64,000 bases of DNA from Prorocentrum cordatum (taxonomy: Eukaryota; Sar; Dinophyceae; Prorocentrales; Prorocentraceae). How positions within the stretch are numbered: the first letter of the stretch is position 1; every line of letters begins with the position of its first letter. Below are positions 43,196 through 53,886 of the stretch, piece after piece. The notes under the pieces were generated by a model. The model saw only the letters and a list, made by a program, of their open reading frames with translations. It searched no databases and was not told where the DNA came from. The DNA is taken from positions 77,044 through 141,043 of the forward strand of contig CAUYUJ010019114.1 in NCBI GenBank assembly GCA_963575745.1, read 5' to 3'. The position numbers and the translations under genes were made by a program.

Positions 43196-43352
43196 CCTCC
43201 TTCTCCTCCTCCTCCTCCTCCTCCTCCTCCTCCTCCTCCTCCTCCCCCCCTCCGCGTCCTCTCATCATTATCCCTCCTGTTCCTCCTCCTCCTCCTCCTC
43301 CTCCTCCTCCTCCTCCTCCTCCTCCTCCTCCTCCTCCTCCTCCTCCTCCCCC
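43196..43352. repeat. CTC microsatellite
   Basis: Two CTC blocks (43196-43245 and 43278-43352) separated by CCCCCCTCCGCGTCC. Confidence 0.9.
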
Positions 43353-43683
43353 TCCACAGAAAACTGTCCGATCGCTGATGTGCAGTGTCCATTGGCCCCA
43401 GGCGCGCGTGCACGGACACGGCATGCAGGATCCGAGCTTGTGTAGACGATGCATGGCCAGCGAGGGGACTCCTGTGGCACCGACAGTACGAGTGTCAGGC
43501 GCACCAGGCTTTGAGGCGAGATGAGGTCTCCCCCTGGCGGGCCGAGAGAGCGAGACGTGTCGGGTCTGGAGGTCGGGAGGCGGCGGAGGGTTTTGCGAGG
43601 GGAGTTGTCCGTTCTCCTTTGGGCTTCTTCCCCGTGGGGAGCCTGAGGTCCAGGTTAGGTGGATCAACTAGCCTTCCCCAGGG
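43353..43683. other. Spacer; possible RT/RNase H linker remnant
   Basis: No motif by itself. It precedes the RNase H remnant on the same strand and may be part of that element. Confidence 0.35.
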
Positions 43684-44720
43684 TTGCTCACCGATGAGAT
43701 GTTTGGCGACGGCTCGGCGTGTTGCGAGGGTTCTTTGGAGTCATTCTGGCTGGGTGGGCCCTGTTCCAAGTCGACAGGCTCAGGCATGTACTGCATGCCG
43801 CATACGGACCCGTGCCGTTTCAAGTCGGGGCCCGCCAGACCGCTAAGCTTGGTGAGGACTCTTCCATCCACATGCTGGCGTATCCAGGCAGGGGGGCCTA
43901 CGAGCTGTGTCTAGATTGCCAGTCGACACTCGAGACTATTTGCAGGGGCCCTGGGTCAGGTGTCGATGCGGGCTCGGCAAAGGCACGCCTGTGGGGCCCC
44001 TTCTAGGGGGCCTTCGGAGCCTCCGACCTCAGAGCCTACAAGACTCTGGCCCATGCGTCGGCGAACGACGTCGAGGCTGGGAGATCCATGTGGTGGGAGC
44101 GCAAGGCGAACCAGATTGCAGACACGTATGCCAAGACGGGTGCCGCTATGCACGGGTTGGCGGATGGTGATGCCAATATGTTTCGTGGTTTCCAGGCGTT
44201 GGCGGCTGAGTCCTGCAAGCGGGGAGGAAAAAGTCGGAGGTCAGTCTTTCCCATCGGTCGTGGACTGGCGCCGCCAGGTGTGCCGCCCGCGTCCGCAGGC
44301 GACCTTGTCGCTCCAGCGGGCGACGGGCGGCTCGAGCCCACCGAGCCCCCGCCCGAGGAGGAGGAGGAGGAGGAGGAGGAGGCGGAGGCGGAGGAGGCGG
44401 AGGAGGAGGAGGAGGACGAGTGTATCGTTGACCCGCCGTCGTGTGTCGAGGGGGGGTTGAGGCGTCAGGAAGAACGCGCTGAGCAGTTGTATTCGGCCCT
44501 GGATGTCCCAGGGCACGGCCTTGTCAAGTGTAAGATCGAGACCCCTTCGCGGGAGGGTACGTCCATCGTGTTTTGTATCCCTTGCGGGTTTTTCGGGTCG
44601 TACAACAGACCTGGATTTCCGATGAAGGACAGGTGCAAGGGCCGACCCGCGAGCCTTGGCATCAGGAGTCAGATGAGCAGAGTGCGCAGGGGACCGCATC
44701 CCCATTACCGGGACTCCACC
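43684..44720 (+). pseudogene. RNase H and zinc-ribbon remnant of a third LINE-like element
   Basis: One frame has MFGDGSACCEG (RNase H first strand, near 43700). After a frameshift near 43730 a second frame has LAGWALFQVD, AYELCLDCQSTLETI (the later Asp strand), a TAG at 44004, then LRAYKTLAHAS and KANQIADTYAKTGAAMHG (final Asp helix). The same frame crosses an in-frame GGA tract read as acidic residues (44356-44418). It ends in GHGLVKCKIE, FCIPCGFFGSYN, RCKGRP and RRGPHPH, a zinc ribbon like that at 17.6 kb. Motif order is canonical. No endonuclease or RT was found upstream, so this is a 3' fragment, as expected of 5'-truncated LINE copies. Confidence 0.72.
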
Positions 44721-44813
44721 GAGTCTCTCAGGCCAGGATCGCCGTGCCCGCTGAGTCTGCGGGAGGGTTCGGAGATCGAGGGACTGGCAGGTGGGCCTCT
44801 CCGCGTTCCTCGG

Positions 44814-44925
44814 GTCTTGGAGCCTGGCGACGTGTGGGCCCCAGGCGTTGCTTCCAGGCCGATGTGTGGGCCCCAGGTCTTGGAGCCTGGCGATGTGTGG
44901 GCCCCAGGCGTTGCTTCCAGGGGAT
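44814..44925 (+). repeat. 63 bp tandem duplication
   Basis: GTCTTGGAGCCTGGCGA, then GTGTGGGCCCCAGGCG and TTGCTTCCAGG, start at 44814 and again at 44877. The 63 bp offset keeps frame (VLEPGDVWAPGVASR twice). Confidence 0.88.
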
Positions 44926-45094
44926 CAGTGCTGGCCTCTTTTCGGCATCGAAGGAGCAGACCTCCCTGGCGCGAGGGCCCCCAGGGACAGCTCGCCGCGG
45001 GACGCTCGTAGGCGCTCAGGGGCGAGGAGCCCGATGCCTCGGAGAGAGATCTCGGCTTCTGGTTTCGAGCCCGCCTTTCAGGCCAGCCACTACC

Positions 45095-45830
45095 TTCCTC
45101 CTCCTCCTGCTCCTCCTGCTCCTCCTCCTCCTCCTCCTGCTCCTCCTCCTCCTGCTCCTGCTCCTGCTCCTCCTGCTCCTCCTCCTCCTCCTCCTCCTCC
45201 TCCTCCTCCTCCTCCCCCTCCTCCTCCTCCTTCTCCTCCTCCTCCTCCTCCTCCTCCTCCTCCTCCTCCTCCTCCTCCTCCTCCTCCTCCTCCTCCTCCT
45301 CCTCCTCCCCCTCCTCCGCCTGTTCACTCGTTCACTCCTTCCTTCGCTCCGCCGTCTCCCTCCCTCCTCCGATGTTTTCCTTCTCCTTCACTCCCCCGCT
45401 CCCGCGGGCTGAGCCCGGGAGGGCCTCCGCAGGTTTCCTCCGTGCTCCCTCATTTCTGCGCCCCTTCGCCCACTTCCCTCATCCCCCCTTCCTCTCCTCC
45501 TCCTCCCTTGCTCCTCCTCCTCCTGCTCCTCCTCCCTCCCTCCCTCCCCCCTCCCATCCTCCTCCTCCTCCTCCTCCTCCTCCTCCTCCTCCTCCTCCTC
45601 CTCCTCCTCCTCCTCCACCGCCTCCTCCTCCCTCATCCTCCTCATCCTCCTCCTCCTCTTCCACCACCCCCTCTGCCTCCTCCTCCTCCTCCTCCTCTCC
45701 TCCTCCTCCTCCTCCTCCTCCTCCTCCTCTTCCTCTTCCTCTTTCTCCTCTTCCTCCTCCTCTCACTCCTTCTTCTCCTCTTCCTCCTCCTCCTCCTGCT
45801 TTCTCCTCCTCCTTCGCCTCCTCCTCCTCC
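45095..45830. repeat. CTC/CTG pyrimidine tract
   Basis: CTC with CTG interruptions (45095-45320), a complex interval (45325-45480), then CTC/CTT to 45830. Frames with up to 377 codons are Pro/Leu/Ser runs. Confidence 0.92.
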
Positions 45831-46097
45831 GCGTGGTTTTCCTTTGCCTGCCTGCAGCTTTCCCTTCTTCCCTCTCCTGATCATTCTGCCACGCTGCATG
45901 CGTGTTAGTCCTGATGCTGACTAGGTACACGCCTCTTCAATGTGACACCTCCCATTGGGGGGCAGGTTGTGACGCTGGCGTGTTTCCTGAACAGACGCAT
46001 GGCCGGGAGAGGCCAGGGCCGTGCTAAGACGCATTGCGAGCCCCTTCGTTTCGTGATATAGCACGATTGGTGCTTCTCGGGTGATCCTTTCATGGAA

Positions 46098-46218
46098 TGC
46101 TCCTCCCTCCTCCTCCCTCCGCCTCCCTCATCCCCTCCCTCCCCCCTCCCCTCCTCCCTCCCTCCCTCTCTCTTTCCCTCCCCCCTCCTCCCTTCTTCCT
46201 CCTCCTCCCTCCCCCCCC
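46098..46218. repeat. CCTCCCT pyrimidine tract
   Basis: CTCCCTCC-type words with a terminal C10 run, about 120 bases. Confidence 0.85.
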
Positions 46219-47134
46219 CCCAGGGGGCAGGGCCGGGAAAAAAAGCAGGCCGCGGAGGCCTGCCGTGGCCTCTCGACACACGGCTTCGCCGGCCCGAGCG
46301 CAGAGCGACGCCGATTGGCCGGCTGCGCCTGTGGAGGTCCACGCCCGTCTGTGCCGCCTCTCACAGTCGGGCCGGGCGAAGGGGGGGGATTGGGAAAGGG
46401 GGGGTTACGAAATCTGCTGCATGCAGCTGGTTTCGGCCTCACCGAGGGGGCCATTTCTCGATACATGGGCGCCTCCGGCGCCGGGAGGCGCTGGGAGAAT
46501 CAGCTACGTGAGCTGATTCTCAAACCCCCCCTTTGCTATCCCCCCCTTTCGCCCGACCCGACACAGGGACTTTCATTTCCCCGCTGCGCGCCTTACGGAA
46601 TCCCAAGGGTTTCGACATACTCGTAAGGATAGATCCCTGGGGATCCTCACGGCCTTGCATGGATCATTGAGGGTTCCTGCGGATTGTTTTCGGATTCGTC
46701 GGGAGTCGTCGATGTGCGAGCCATGCGAGCCACATCAAGCGATTGAATTTACAGAAATGTGCATCTACGAGTGGTTGTGCAGCCAACTCTATCCAAGCTA
46801 CGCGTCGGAATTTACACGAAGTTTGCGCGAGGGGCGCTCTGACACTCATGCTGAAGGTCTGCACGTTCTGAGCGTGCCTTTCCCCTTCCCCGCGCGCTCC
46901 TCTCCCCCCGCCGCCCGCCGTTTCGGCCACGTGCACCCCTCGTCTGCTTCAGAATGCGGTGGGGATTCTCGCCGCTGCGACAAGAAAGGTGGAGGTCACG
47001 CCCGTCTGCTTGCTCGTCCAGCTCGGCCACGTGTTCCCATACAACCCGGGTCATGAAATTCTCCGGGCGAAGGACCTAATACTACGCAGTTGCGGGTACC
47101 GCAGTTGCGAGTAGCACCTTAAGAGGATATGCCT
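46219..47134. other. No gene identified
   Basis: Complex DNA. A 133-codon plus frame at 46655-47056 has varied composition (SMCEPCEPHQAIEFTEMC) but no domain I recognise and no supporting context. Confidence 0.45.
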
Positions 47135-47835
47135 ATGGTGCCACGAAAGCTGGCGAACCCGGTACCGAAACGGGCGGGGGACCGCGTCCCGACTGCACCA
47201 CTGGGACCTTCGGTGGATTTCCTATGGTGTCACGAAATGTGCGACAGGCGTGCCAAAATGGGCGGGGGAGACGCATCCGCACTGCGCCAGTGGGACCTTC
47301 GGTGGGGTTCCCTGTGGGGCCACGAAACGTATGAGGATGTCCCGAAATGAGTGGCGGGGGCGCACGCGGGCTGTGCCATTGGGACCTTCGCTGGAGCTCC
47401 CTATGGGGCCAGGGGCCACGAACCGTGCGAGGGTGTGCCGAAACTGGTGGCGGGGACGCATGCGGGATGCGCCAACGGGACTTGCAGTGGGTTTCCCTAT
47501 GGGGCCACGAAACGTGTGAGGGTGTGCCGAATCGGGTGCCAGGGACGCATGCGGGCTGCGCCACGGGGACTTTCCGGTGGGCCTCCCTATGGGGCCGCGA
47601 AACGTGTGAAGGAATGCAGGAATGGGTAACGGGGACGCATGCGGGCTGCGCAACAGGGACCTTTGGTGGAGCCCCCTTGTGGGGCTACGAAACGTGTGAA
47701 GGAATGCAGGAATGGGTAACGGGGACGCATGCAGGCTGCGCCACTGGGACCTTCGGTGGAGCTCCGTATGGGGCGACGGAACGTGTGAGGGTGTGCCGAG
47801 ATGGGTGGCGGGGACGCATGCGGGCTACGCACCGT
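47135..47835 (+). repeat. ~89 bp minisatellite, eight copies
   Basis: Each unit carries a TGGGGCCACGAAACGTG-like block, GTGTGCCGAAATGGG, CGGGGACGCATGCGGGCTGCG and GGACCTTCGGTGGA. The CACGAAA marker lies near 47143, 47229, 47320, 47418, 47507, 47597, 47686 and 47775, so spacings are 86-98. Two units share the long GAAGGAATGCAGGAATGGGT version and are the most recent duplicates. Open frames across it read WVTGTHAGCATGTFGGA repeatedly. Confidence 0.92.
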
Positions 47836-49040
47836 CCTCGGGGAGAAGGGAGGAAGGGAAACAGAGAGGCGGAGGAGGCAGAGGAGGACTCTTTGGGGGA
47901 TTCTTTGGGCTAAGCAGCACTATCGAACGCTAGAGCAGATAGGGCCCACGCGCCTGCACTCTTGCACGTCGCAGGACACGGCGGTGGCCCTGTCGCCTGT
48001 ACGGGTTGCCGAGATACTCGCTTGGAGTCACTTGCCTCCCAGGGAACCTCTGTCGCGATGGCGCGGAGCGGACTGCCACCGCCGCGCGGGAGGAGGAGAG
48101 GAGGGCTCCGCGTAGTCGCGGACACCGGGGGCGCTTGGGCGTCTCTCGGCATGCGGCCGTCGGGCCTCTCCGGGGAGGGGGGCAGCCCGGATCGGGGCTT
48201 CGTAGCGGAGCTGGCCGCGGCGGCGAGGAGGCCCCGAGAGGACCCTCGATCCTCGACCTCGTCCTCGATCCTTGAACCTCGAACATCAACCTTTGACCTC
48301 GACGCTCGAGGGTTGAGCCTCGAACCTCGACCCTCGACCCTCGATCGTCGATCCTCCCTTTTTAACCTCGGCTTTGCCCTGCCGCTCAAAGGCGCGCTCG
48401 CAGGCCGGCGCGGGAGCTGCTCGCGCCGCCTCCGGCGGAGCCCGGCCTGCCGCTGCAGCCCAGGGTGCCTCGCGGGGCGGGAGAGGAGTTAGCACTGTGG
48501 AGGACGATCAATGGAGAGGAAGCACGTTGCCAAATCATTTCCATCTTCTAAAAGTGGTTTAAACGTGTAGCAAACATGTAGAAGCATGTATTTAACAGTT
48601 TACCGCATGTTTCAAACGTGTTAAACACGTTTTCAATTCAACAATAATTGTTAGGGTTTCCATTGTCATGGCATCCACGAAGTTAGCAGGCCTCAGTTCG
48701 ACTTCTCCGATTCGCTTCGATTTCGACGACTTCCGATTCGACTACGGATTCCGACGTGGACTCTGATTTCTCAAAGGAGGCACAACCTGTTGTTTTTTGC
48801 CGATTCGACGAATCTCGCCTTGGCTGCCGACTTCCGCCGATCCTGTGCACTTCGAACGCCGATCCGATTCCTCGATTCGATCCTGGGCTCTCCTGGGATA
48901 GTCGTGGGTGGGTCGGGAGGGTTTCCGAAGCTGTCTGAGGTGCTCGGGGCCCCTGGGTGGTCCTCATCCGCTGCGCGCAGAGAGCGTTTTCGGGGTGCCA
49001 TACCTGGAGATGTGGCCCGAAAACCACTCGGATCAGAGGC
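47836..49040. other. No gene; degenerate TCGACC and CCGATTCGA words
   Basis: 48240-48360 is rich in ACCTCGA words. 48700-48880 is rich in CCGATTCGA-type words also seen at 51.2 and 51.9 kb. 48540-48660 is AT-rich. Confidence 0.5.
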
Positions 49041-49044
49041 GTCG

Positions 49045-50445
49045 TCAGGGGCAAGGGGACTGGCCCAGGGGCTGGGTGGCATCGATCGGGCGGGCCCTGG
49101 ATGCGGATGATCGGGATGGTACGGAAAGATAGGCGACTAAGACCAGCAGCAGTTCCTGCCCATGTTGAGTGGGGATTTGCCGTCGGCGTCTCCGCGGACG
49201 TTGCACATTCGAGGCATAGAATTGCCTGCCCAACAGCGGCCTCCTTCGGTGTTGGGCAATATTTGCTGTTGGGCATCATGGCCATGTTTTCCGTATCTAT
49301 CTCGGGCGTGCCAAGTCGGGGGGGGGATTGGCCCAGGGGTGGAAGCATCGATCGGGTGGACCCTGAACCAGGATAAGGCACGCCAGAGCGTTCTGGAACG
49401 CTCTCGGAGCGTTCAGGGGCACCCTCGAAGTGCCGCGGCGCCCGATACATCCGGATCTCCGAGATCCCCGATTAGTCCCAGTCCGATGTTGTTTTGGTTT
49501 CGTGTTCGTCTCGCCTTTTCATCGCCGATCGGGGCCTGGACCCCCTACCCCCGCGCAGGAACGTTGGGTCTCGCTGTCGGGGGCCTATCGCCGACCTGTC
49601 GGCGATGTGTCGCCAATTCGATTCATCGTCTCTCCCAAGGTTGGCCGATTCGCGCGGATGTCAAGGGTTGGCTCTGCCAAGATGAAGAAGAAGAACCATC
49701 CCGAACCCCGAGACAGGCGTTTGACATATCGTCATGTGCGTTGAATGATTTTCCCTGCCCCTTTCCATTCATCCTAGGGGCGCGTTTGCCAAAGGCTCTC
49801 GGTTGTTGGGGTGCTCGTTGAGGGGGTGATTATTCCAGCCTTGGGTTCCTCTGGATTCTCTTAGAGGCACCACCCCTCTGAACTTTCTAAGGCGCACTCA
49901 AGGCAACCATACCCTAAACGACAATACCCCCAACGACAATTGACCGCGCGTCGCGGTGCGCAGGGCGCGATGGGCTACGTTAGGTGGCCCAAAGCGGGCG
50001 GGACCAGGTCCAGGAGTTGCTGTCGGCGTCCCCGCGGGCGTTGCACCTTCGAGACACAACGTCGCCTGCCCAACAGCGGCCGCCTTCGGTTTGGGGCAGG
50101 AGTTGCTTGTTGGGCATCACAGCCATGGCTCCATATCTATCTCGGGCGTGCCAAGTCCGGGTGGGGGAACTGGCCCAGGGGCGGAAGCATCGATCGGGTG
50201 GGCCCTGGATTGTTATTGATCGCGCCAGAGCGTTCTGGAACGCTCTGAGAGCGTTCCAGAGCGCTCTGGAACGGCCGAGGTGCCGATACACCTCCCTAAT
50301 CTCGGAGATCCCCGGTTTTGTCCTGTCCTGGTCCGATGTTGTCCTGGATTCGTCTTCGTCTCGCCCTTCCATCGCCAATCGGGGCCCGGACCCCCCACCC
50401 CCGCCCAGGAACCTGGGCTTTCGCTGTCGGGGGTCTACCGTCGAT
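49045..50445 (+). repeat. Duplicated ~450 bp repeat family
   Basis: Segments 49140-49610 and 49980-50445 match with an 840 bp offset: GCCTGCCCAACAGCGGCC at 49224 and 50064, ATCTATCTCGGGCGTGCCAAG, GAAGCATCGATCGGGTGG, CCAGAGCGTTCTGGAACGCT, TCTC.GAGATCCCCG and TCGCTGTCGGGGG. The CATCGATCGGG word also occurs at 49079. Related pieces lie at 37364 and 28180-28290. The GAGCGTTCTGGAACGCTC word is itself palindromic and is doubled at 50230-50270. Confidence 0.85.
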
Positions 50446-50626
50446 TTTGAAGATTCCCGATTCTGCCCTGGTCATACGGTGGGTTCATGCGGCGCTGGCG
50501 CGCTGGCCACGCTATCGAAGGCGTCCGAGCTTGAATTCTGCGACGCGGAAGCACCAATGGACATGGTAACGCCCCTGGACCCGACGAAATTCAGCCTTGA
50601 ACGACCAGGGCCGCGATCGATTTAAG

Positions 50627-50824
50627 GTGATGGGCTTGTTTTCCACCACCACCACCATAAGTTGGAGGGGGGGTCCTCCTCCTCCTCCTCCTCCTCCTCT
50701 TCGTCCTCCTCCTCCTCCTCCTCCTCCTCCTCCTCTTCGTCCTCCTCCTCCTCCTCGCCATCCTCCTTCCCCCCATCCAACTTCTGGTGGTGGTGGTGGT
50801 GGTGGTGGAAAACAGGCCCATCAC
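50627..50824. mobile_element. Fold-back element with CTC core
   Basis: The left arm 50627-50672 (GTGATGGGCTTGTTTTCCAC, an ACC run, AAGTTGGA) is the inverse of the right arm 50771-50824 (TCCAACTT, a GGT run, GTGGAAAACAGGCCCATCAC). The arms differ mainly in the number of ACC triplets. The core (50673-50770) is CTC. AAG flanks both ends and may be a 3 bp target duplication. No coding capacity, so it would be non-autonomous. Confidence 0.75.
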
Positions 50825-51184
50825 AAGGCTGCACGATCGACGCGGTGTCGAGAACCTCTGCGCGCGCCGCCGCCGCGCGAACTCGCCGCAGCTGCGCCTT
50901 GCCAACGAACGCTCGCTCCTCCCCTTGCGCCGCCCCGGCCGAGCGGCCAAACCCCGCCCACCGCGGGAGGCCGCGCGCCTCGGCAGCTTCCTCGAGAGCC
51001 GGGGGCCCGCCACGAGGACCCCCTCTCCCTCCTCCTTTCGCCTCCTCCCTTCTCCTCCTTTCGCCTGCCCCTGCCCCTCCTCCGCCTCCTCCCCACCCTC
51101 CTCATCCTCCTCCTCCTCCGCTCCCTCCTCCTCCTCCTCTTCCTCCTCCTCCCTTCCAGGGCGGTTGCCGACTCCTCCGGGCCG
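50825..51184. other. No gene; pyrimidine-rich from 51020
   Basis: GC-rich spacer, then CTC/CCT words to 51165. Confidence 0.5.
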
Positions 51185-52085
51185 ATTAGATTATATTTCC
51201 CAGGGTTCCGATTCGATCCGACTCGATGCGAACATTCCGATTCACGATTCCGATTTCGAGTTCGCCCGATCCGATTCTTGCCGATTTCGATTTGGCAGCC
51301 GACTTCTGCCGATTTCTTCCGATTCGGCTTCGCCCTGGCGTCGTCGTCGCCTTCCCTCTCCCTCCCTCGCCTCACTCCCTCCCCTCCCTGCCACGGCGCA
51401 GCCCGGCACGGCGGTCGGCCAAGCCGCGGGCCCGGGACGCGGTTCCGACCCCCCTCGACGGCGGCGACGACAGCCTCTGGCGGCGACGTTGGCTTGGAGG
51501 GATCCCGCCCGAGGAGGGAAGAGGGAGGAGGCGTGGCTTGGAGGGATCCCGCCCGAGGAGGGAGGAGGGAGGAGGCGTCGCCGTCCACACCCAGCACCCA
51601 GAGGGCCCCCCAAGGGGCCCCCGACGTCCCTGGACGGGCCCCCGAGGGGCCTGCTGACCCTCTCCTGGGGGGGGGGGGGTCGCCAGACAAGTCTGGCTGT
51701 GCGCAACCCCCCCAGGGGGCGGGTTTGGCGACACCCCTCGAGGGGGGGCTTGCAGTGTGGATCCCCAGGCCAGCCAAGCTTCGACGGCGTCGAGCGACCT
51801 TCGACGACCCACGACGACGATTGCGACGACGATCGACGTCCGAGGACGTCAGTAATGAGTCCCACCAGAGGACGCGCAGATTGTGCCTGCCGATTTCGAT
51901 TCCGATCCGGCGTCCGTCCAGCCGGTTACCGACTCGATCCGACTCGGCCTTGTCGACTTTTGCCGAGTTCGATTTGGCAGCCGACTTCTGCCGATTTCTG
52001 CTGATTCGATGCTCCGGTCGACCCTATCCGGCTTATCGATTCGATTCTTGGGCCGATTGCCTTTCTCGCCGCCTTTTGCTCCCTT
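51185..52085. repeat. CCGATTCGA-rich DNA with a 682 bp-offset duplication
   Basis: GATTTGGCAGCCGACTTCTG occurs at 51289 and 51971 within matching CCGATTCGA-rich blocks. CTTGGAGGGATCCCGCCCGA occurs at 51493 and 51537. A 554-codon plus frame across the region has no domain. Confidence 0.65.
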
Positions 52086-52187
52086 CGCCTCTTCCGGCTC
52101 CCGCCCTCATCCTGCTGCTCCTCCTCCTCCTCTTTCCCCTCTTCCTCCGCCCTCCTTATCCTCGAGAGCGGGCGGCAGGGGACCAAC

Positions 52188-52216
52188 TCCTCTTCCTCCT
52201 CCTCCTCCTCCTCCTG
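52188..52216. repeat. Short CTC tract at the RT remnant edge
   Basis: CTCTTCCTCCTCC repeats end 14 bases before the first RT-like codons. Confidence 0.8.
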
Positions 52217-52229
52217 TCGATGGCACGCG

Positions 52230-53040
52230 CACCCCATATTGCACAAGGCCCCTGGCCCTGAAGAATTCTGACAGTCAAGCTGTCGCGGCTGCAGTCAACA
52301 TCCACCTCTCGAAGGTGGTCGCCAAAGATATTCATGGAGCCCAGAAAGGGTTCGTGCCTGGAAGGATGTTTGGCGACCACATCGTTGCTCTGAACGCCAA
52401 GTCTCGGCGAGCTGGCCTCTCTCCTGCAGGCGCGGACGAGAGACTCCCTGGGTTTCTTATAGTTGATGTGAAAGCTGCGTTTCCTAGCGTGCCTCAGCTA
52501 TTCCTGCTGCGCACGGTTGCATGTACCGGCCTCCCACCATCATACATGCACTTTCTGGCTTGATTGTGAACGACACGATGAGTCATGCCAAGGTGGAGGG
52601 GAAGCGCGAACCTGTTTTCTCGATCACGTCTGGCGTCGCCCAACGGTGTCCGCTGTCTGTAAGTCTGTTGATTTTAAGGGTTCGACCTGTGGCGTCGGTG
52701 TTGGTGTGAGGCGTTTCCGACTTGCTCCGTGGGGACTCTTGGGGAGTGCGCGGACGATTTGGGGGTTGTCTCTTTTTGCGTTTCAAGCGTTCGAAAGCTA
52801 CGCGAAGGTGTCCAGCAAGCTGAGAAATTAGCTGCTCTTGAGCTTCAGCCTGCCAGATATTGTTTCGTTCCTCTCTTGGCTGAGTATGGTGGCGACACGG
52901 CTGCGAAGGCAAACGAGGTTTAGCCCGACACGCACCAGGCGTGGCGATTTTCCAAATCCAAGGAGCTGCCAAGAACCTCGGTGTGATGTTGGGCCCCGGG
53001 GCCGACTCAGCTGCTCAGTGGAGTGGCCCCGGATGCTGGT
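52230..53040 (+). pseudogene. Reverse transcriptase remnant of a further LINE-like family
   Basis: Begins within the RT domain: RPLALKNSDSQAVAAAVN, GAQKGFVPGR, and motif A FLIVDVKAAFPSV (Asp 52465). A TGA at 52561 ends that frame. Motif B SGVAQRCPLS lies in a second frame (about 52629-52658) and has Arg where Gly is usual. Motif C GECADDLGVVSF (52741-52776) is back in the first frame with both Asp present. NLGVMLGPGADSAAQW (near 52975) lies in another frame. It starts abruptly after a CTC tract, so it is 5'-truncated and frame-broken. The motif set differs from elements 1 and 2. Confidence 0.82.
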
Positions 53041-53397
53041 CGCGTCCAACCAACGACCCAACAATATCACACACACCCACCCAAGGAGGCGAGCCGAGGT
53101 GTGTCTCGGCCCCCTTCCCAGGGGGGCTGGGACTCGGGCCATCTCCTCACGCGCACGCCCGTCGCTGCAGACAGCCCCCCCCACACCTCCTCCCCTTCCC
53201 GAGTGAGCGTCGTGTCCGCTGTTCCGTCGCCCCTTCTCTTTATCTCCTTACCTCTTGGTTTTTTTTGTCTGCCCCTCCTCCCGGCAGCGCCGGGTGGGGG
53301 GGGCTTTCGAAAATTTCGACCATTCGTGGTGACACAGTCATGAGCGTGGAGCGTCGAGGGGGTGAGGGAGGTATGGCATCACACAAACCTAGTTCGG
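53041..53397. other. No gene identified
   Basis: GC-rich DNA with C and G runs, between the RT remnant and the compound satellite. Confidence 0.45.
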
Positions 53398-53590
53398 AGG
53401 TGAGGGGGTGAGATCGAAGTGGAACGGAGAGCCCCCCTACCGGGAAATGGGTTTCGGTTTCGTGTTCGTGCGTGCCGTGCGTGCGGGCGAGGCGAAGCTA
53501 CGTGGGCGGGCGAGAAGTGTCCCGCCTCTGGCTGAGGCGCGGCCGGACCACAAGTCTCCCTTCCGGCAACCGGTGCCGCGCGGTGTCCCG
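53398..53590 (+). repeat. Satellite linker module A, copy 1
   Basis: Starts GTGAGATCGAAGTGGAACGG, then CCCCTACCGGGAAAT, GGTTTCGGTTTCGTGTTCGT, CGGGCGAGGCGAAGCT and GGGCGGGCGAGA, and ends in CGGTGTCCCG words. It is repeated at 55470-55660 and 56300-56590. Confidence 0.88.
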
Positions 53591-53611
53591 TCGGTGTCCC
53601 GTCAGTGTCCC

Positions 53612-53700
<89 letters not shown>

Positions 53701-53766
53701 CGATGACGATGTTGATGATGATGATGATGGTGATGATGGCCATGGTGATGATGATGATGGTGTCCC

Positions 53767-53797
<31 letters not shown>

Positions 53798-53852
53798 TTG
53801 ATGTTGATGATGTTGATGTTGCTGATGATGATGATGCTGGTGTCCCGATGGC

Positions 53853-53886
<34 letters not shown>

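Noticed and set aside
44791-45924. 377-codon Pro/Leu frame and overlapping minus frames
   Set aside because: CTC tract artefact; only the start overlaps the real zinc-ribbon remnant region.
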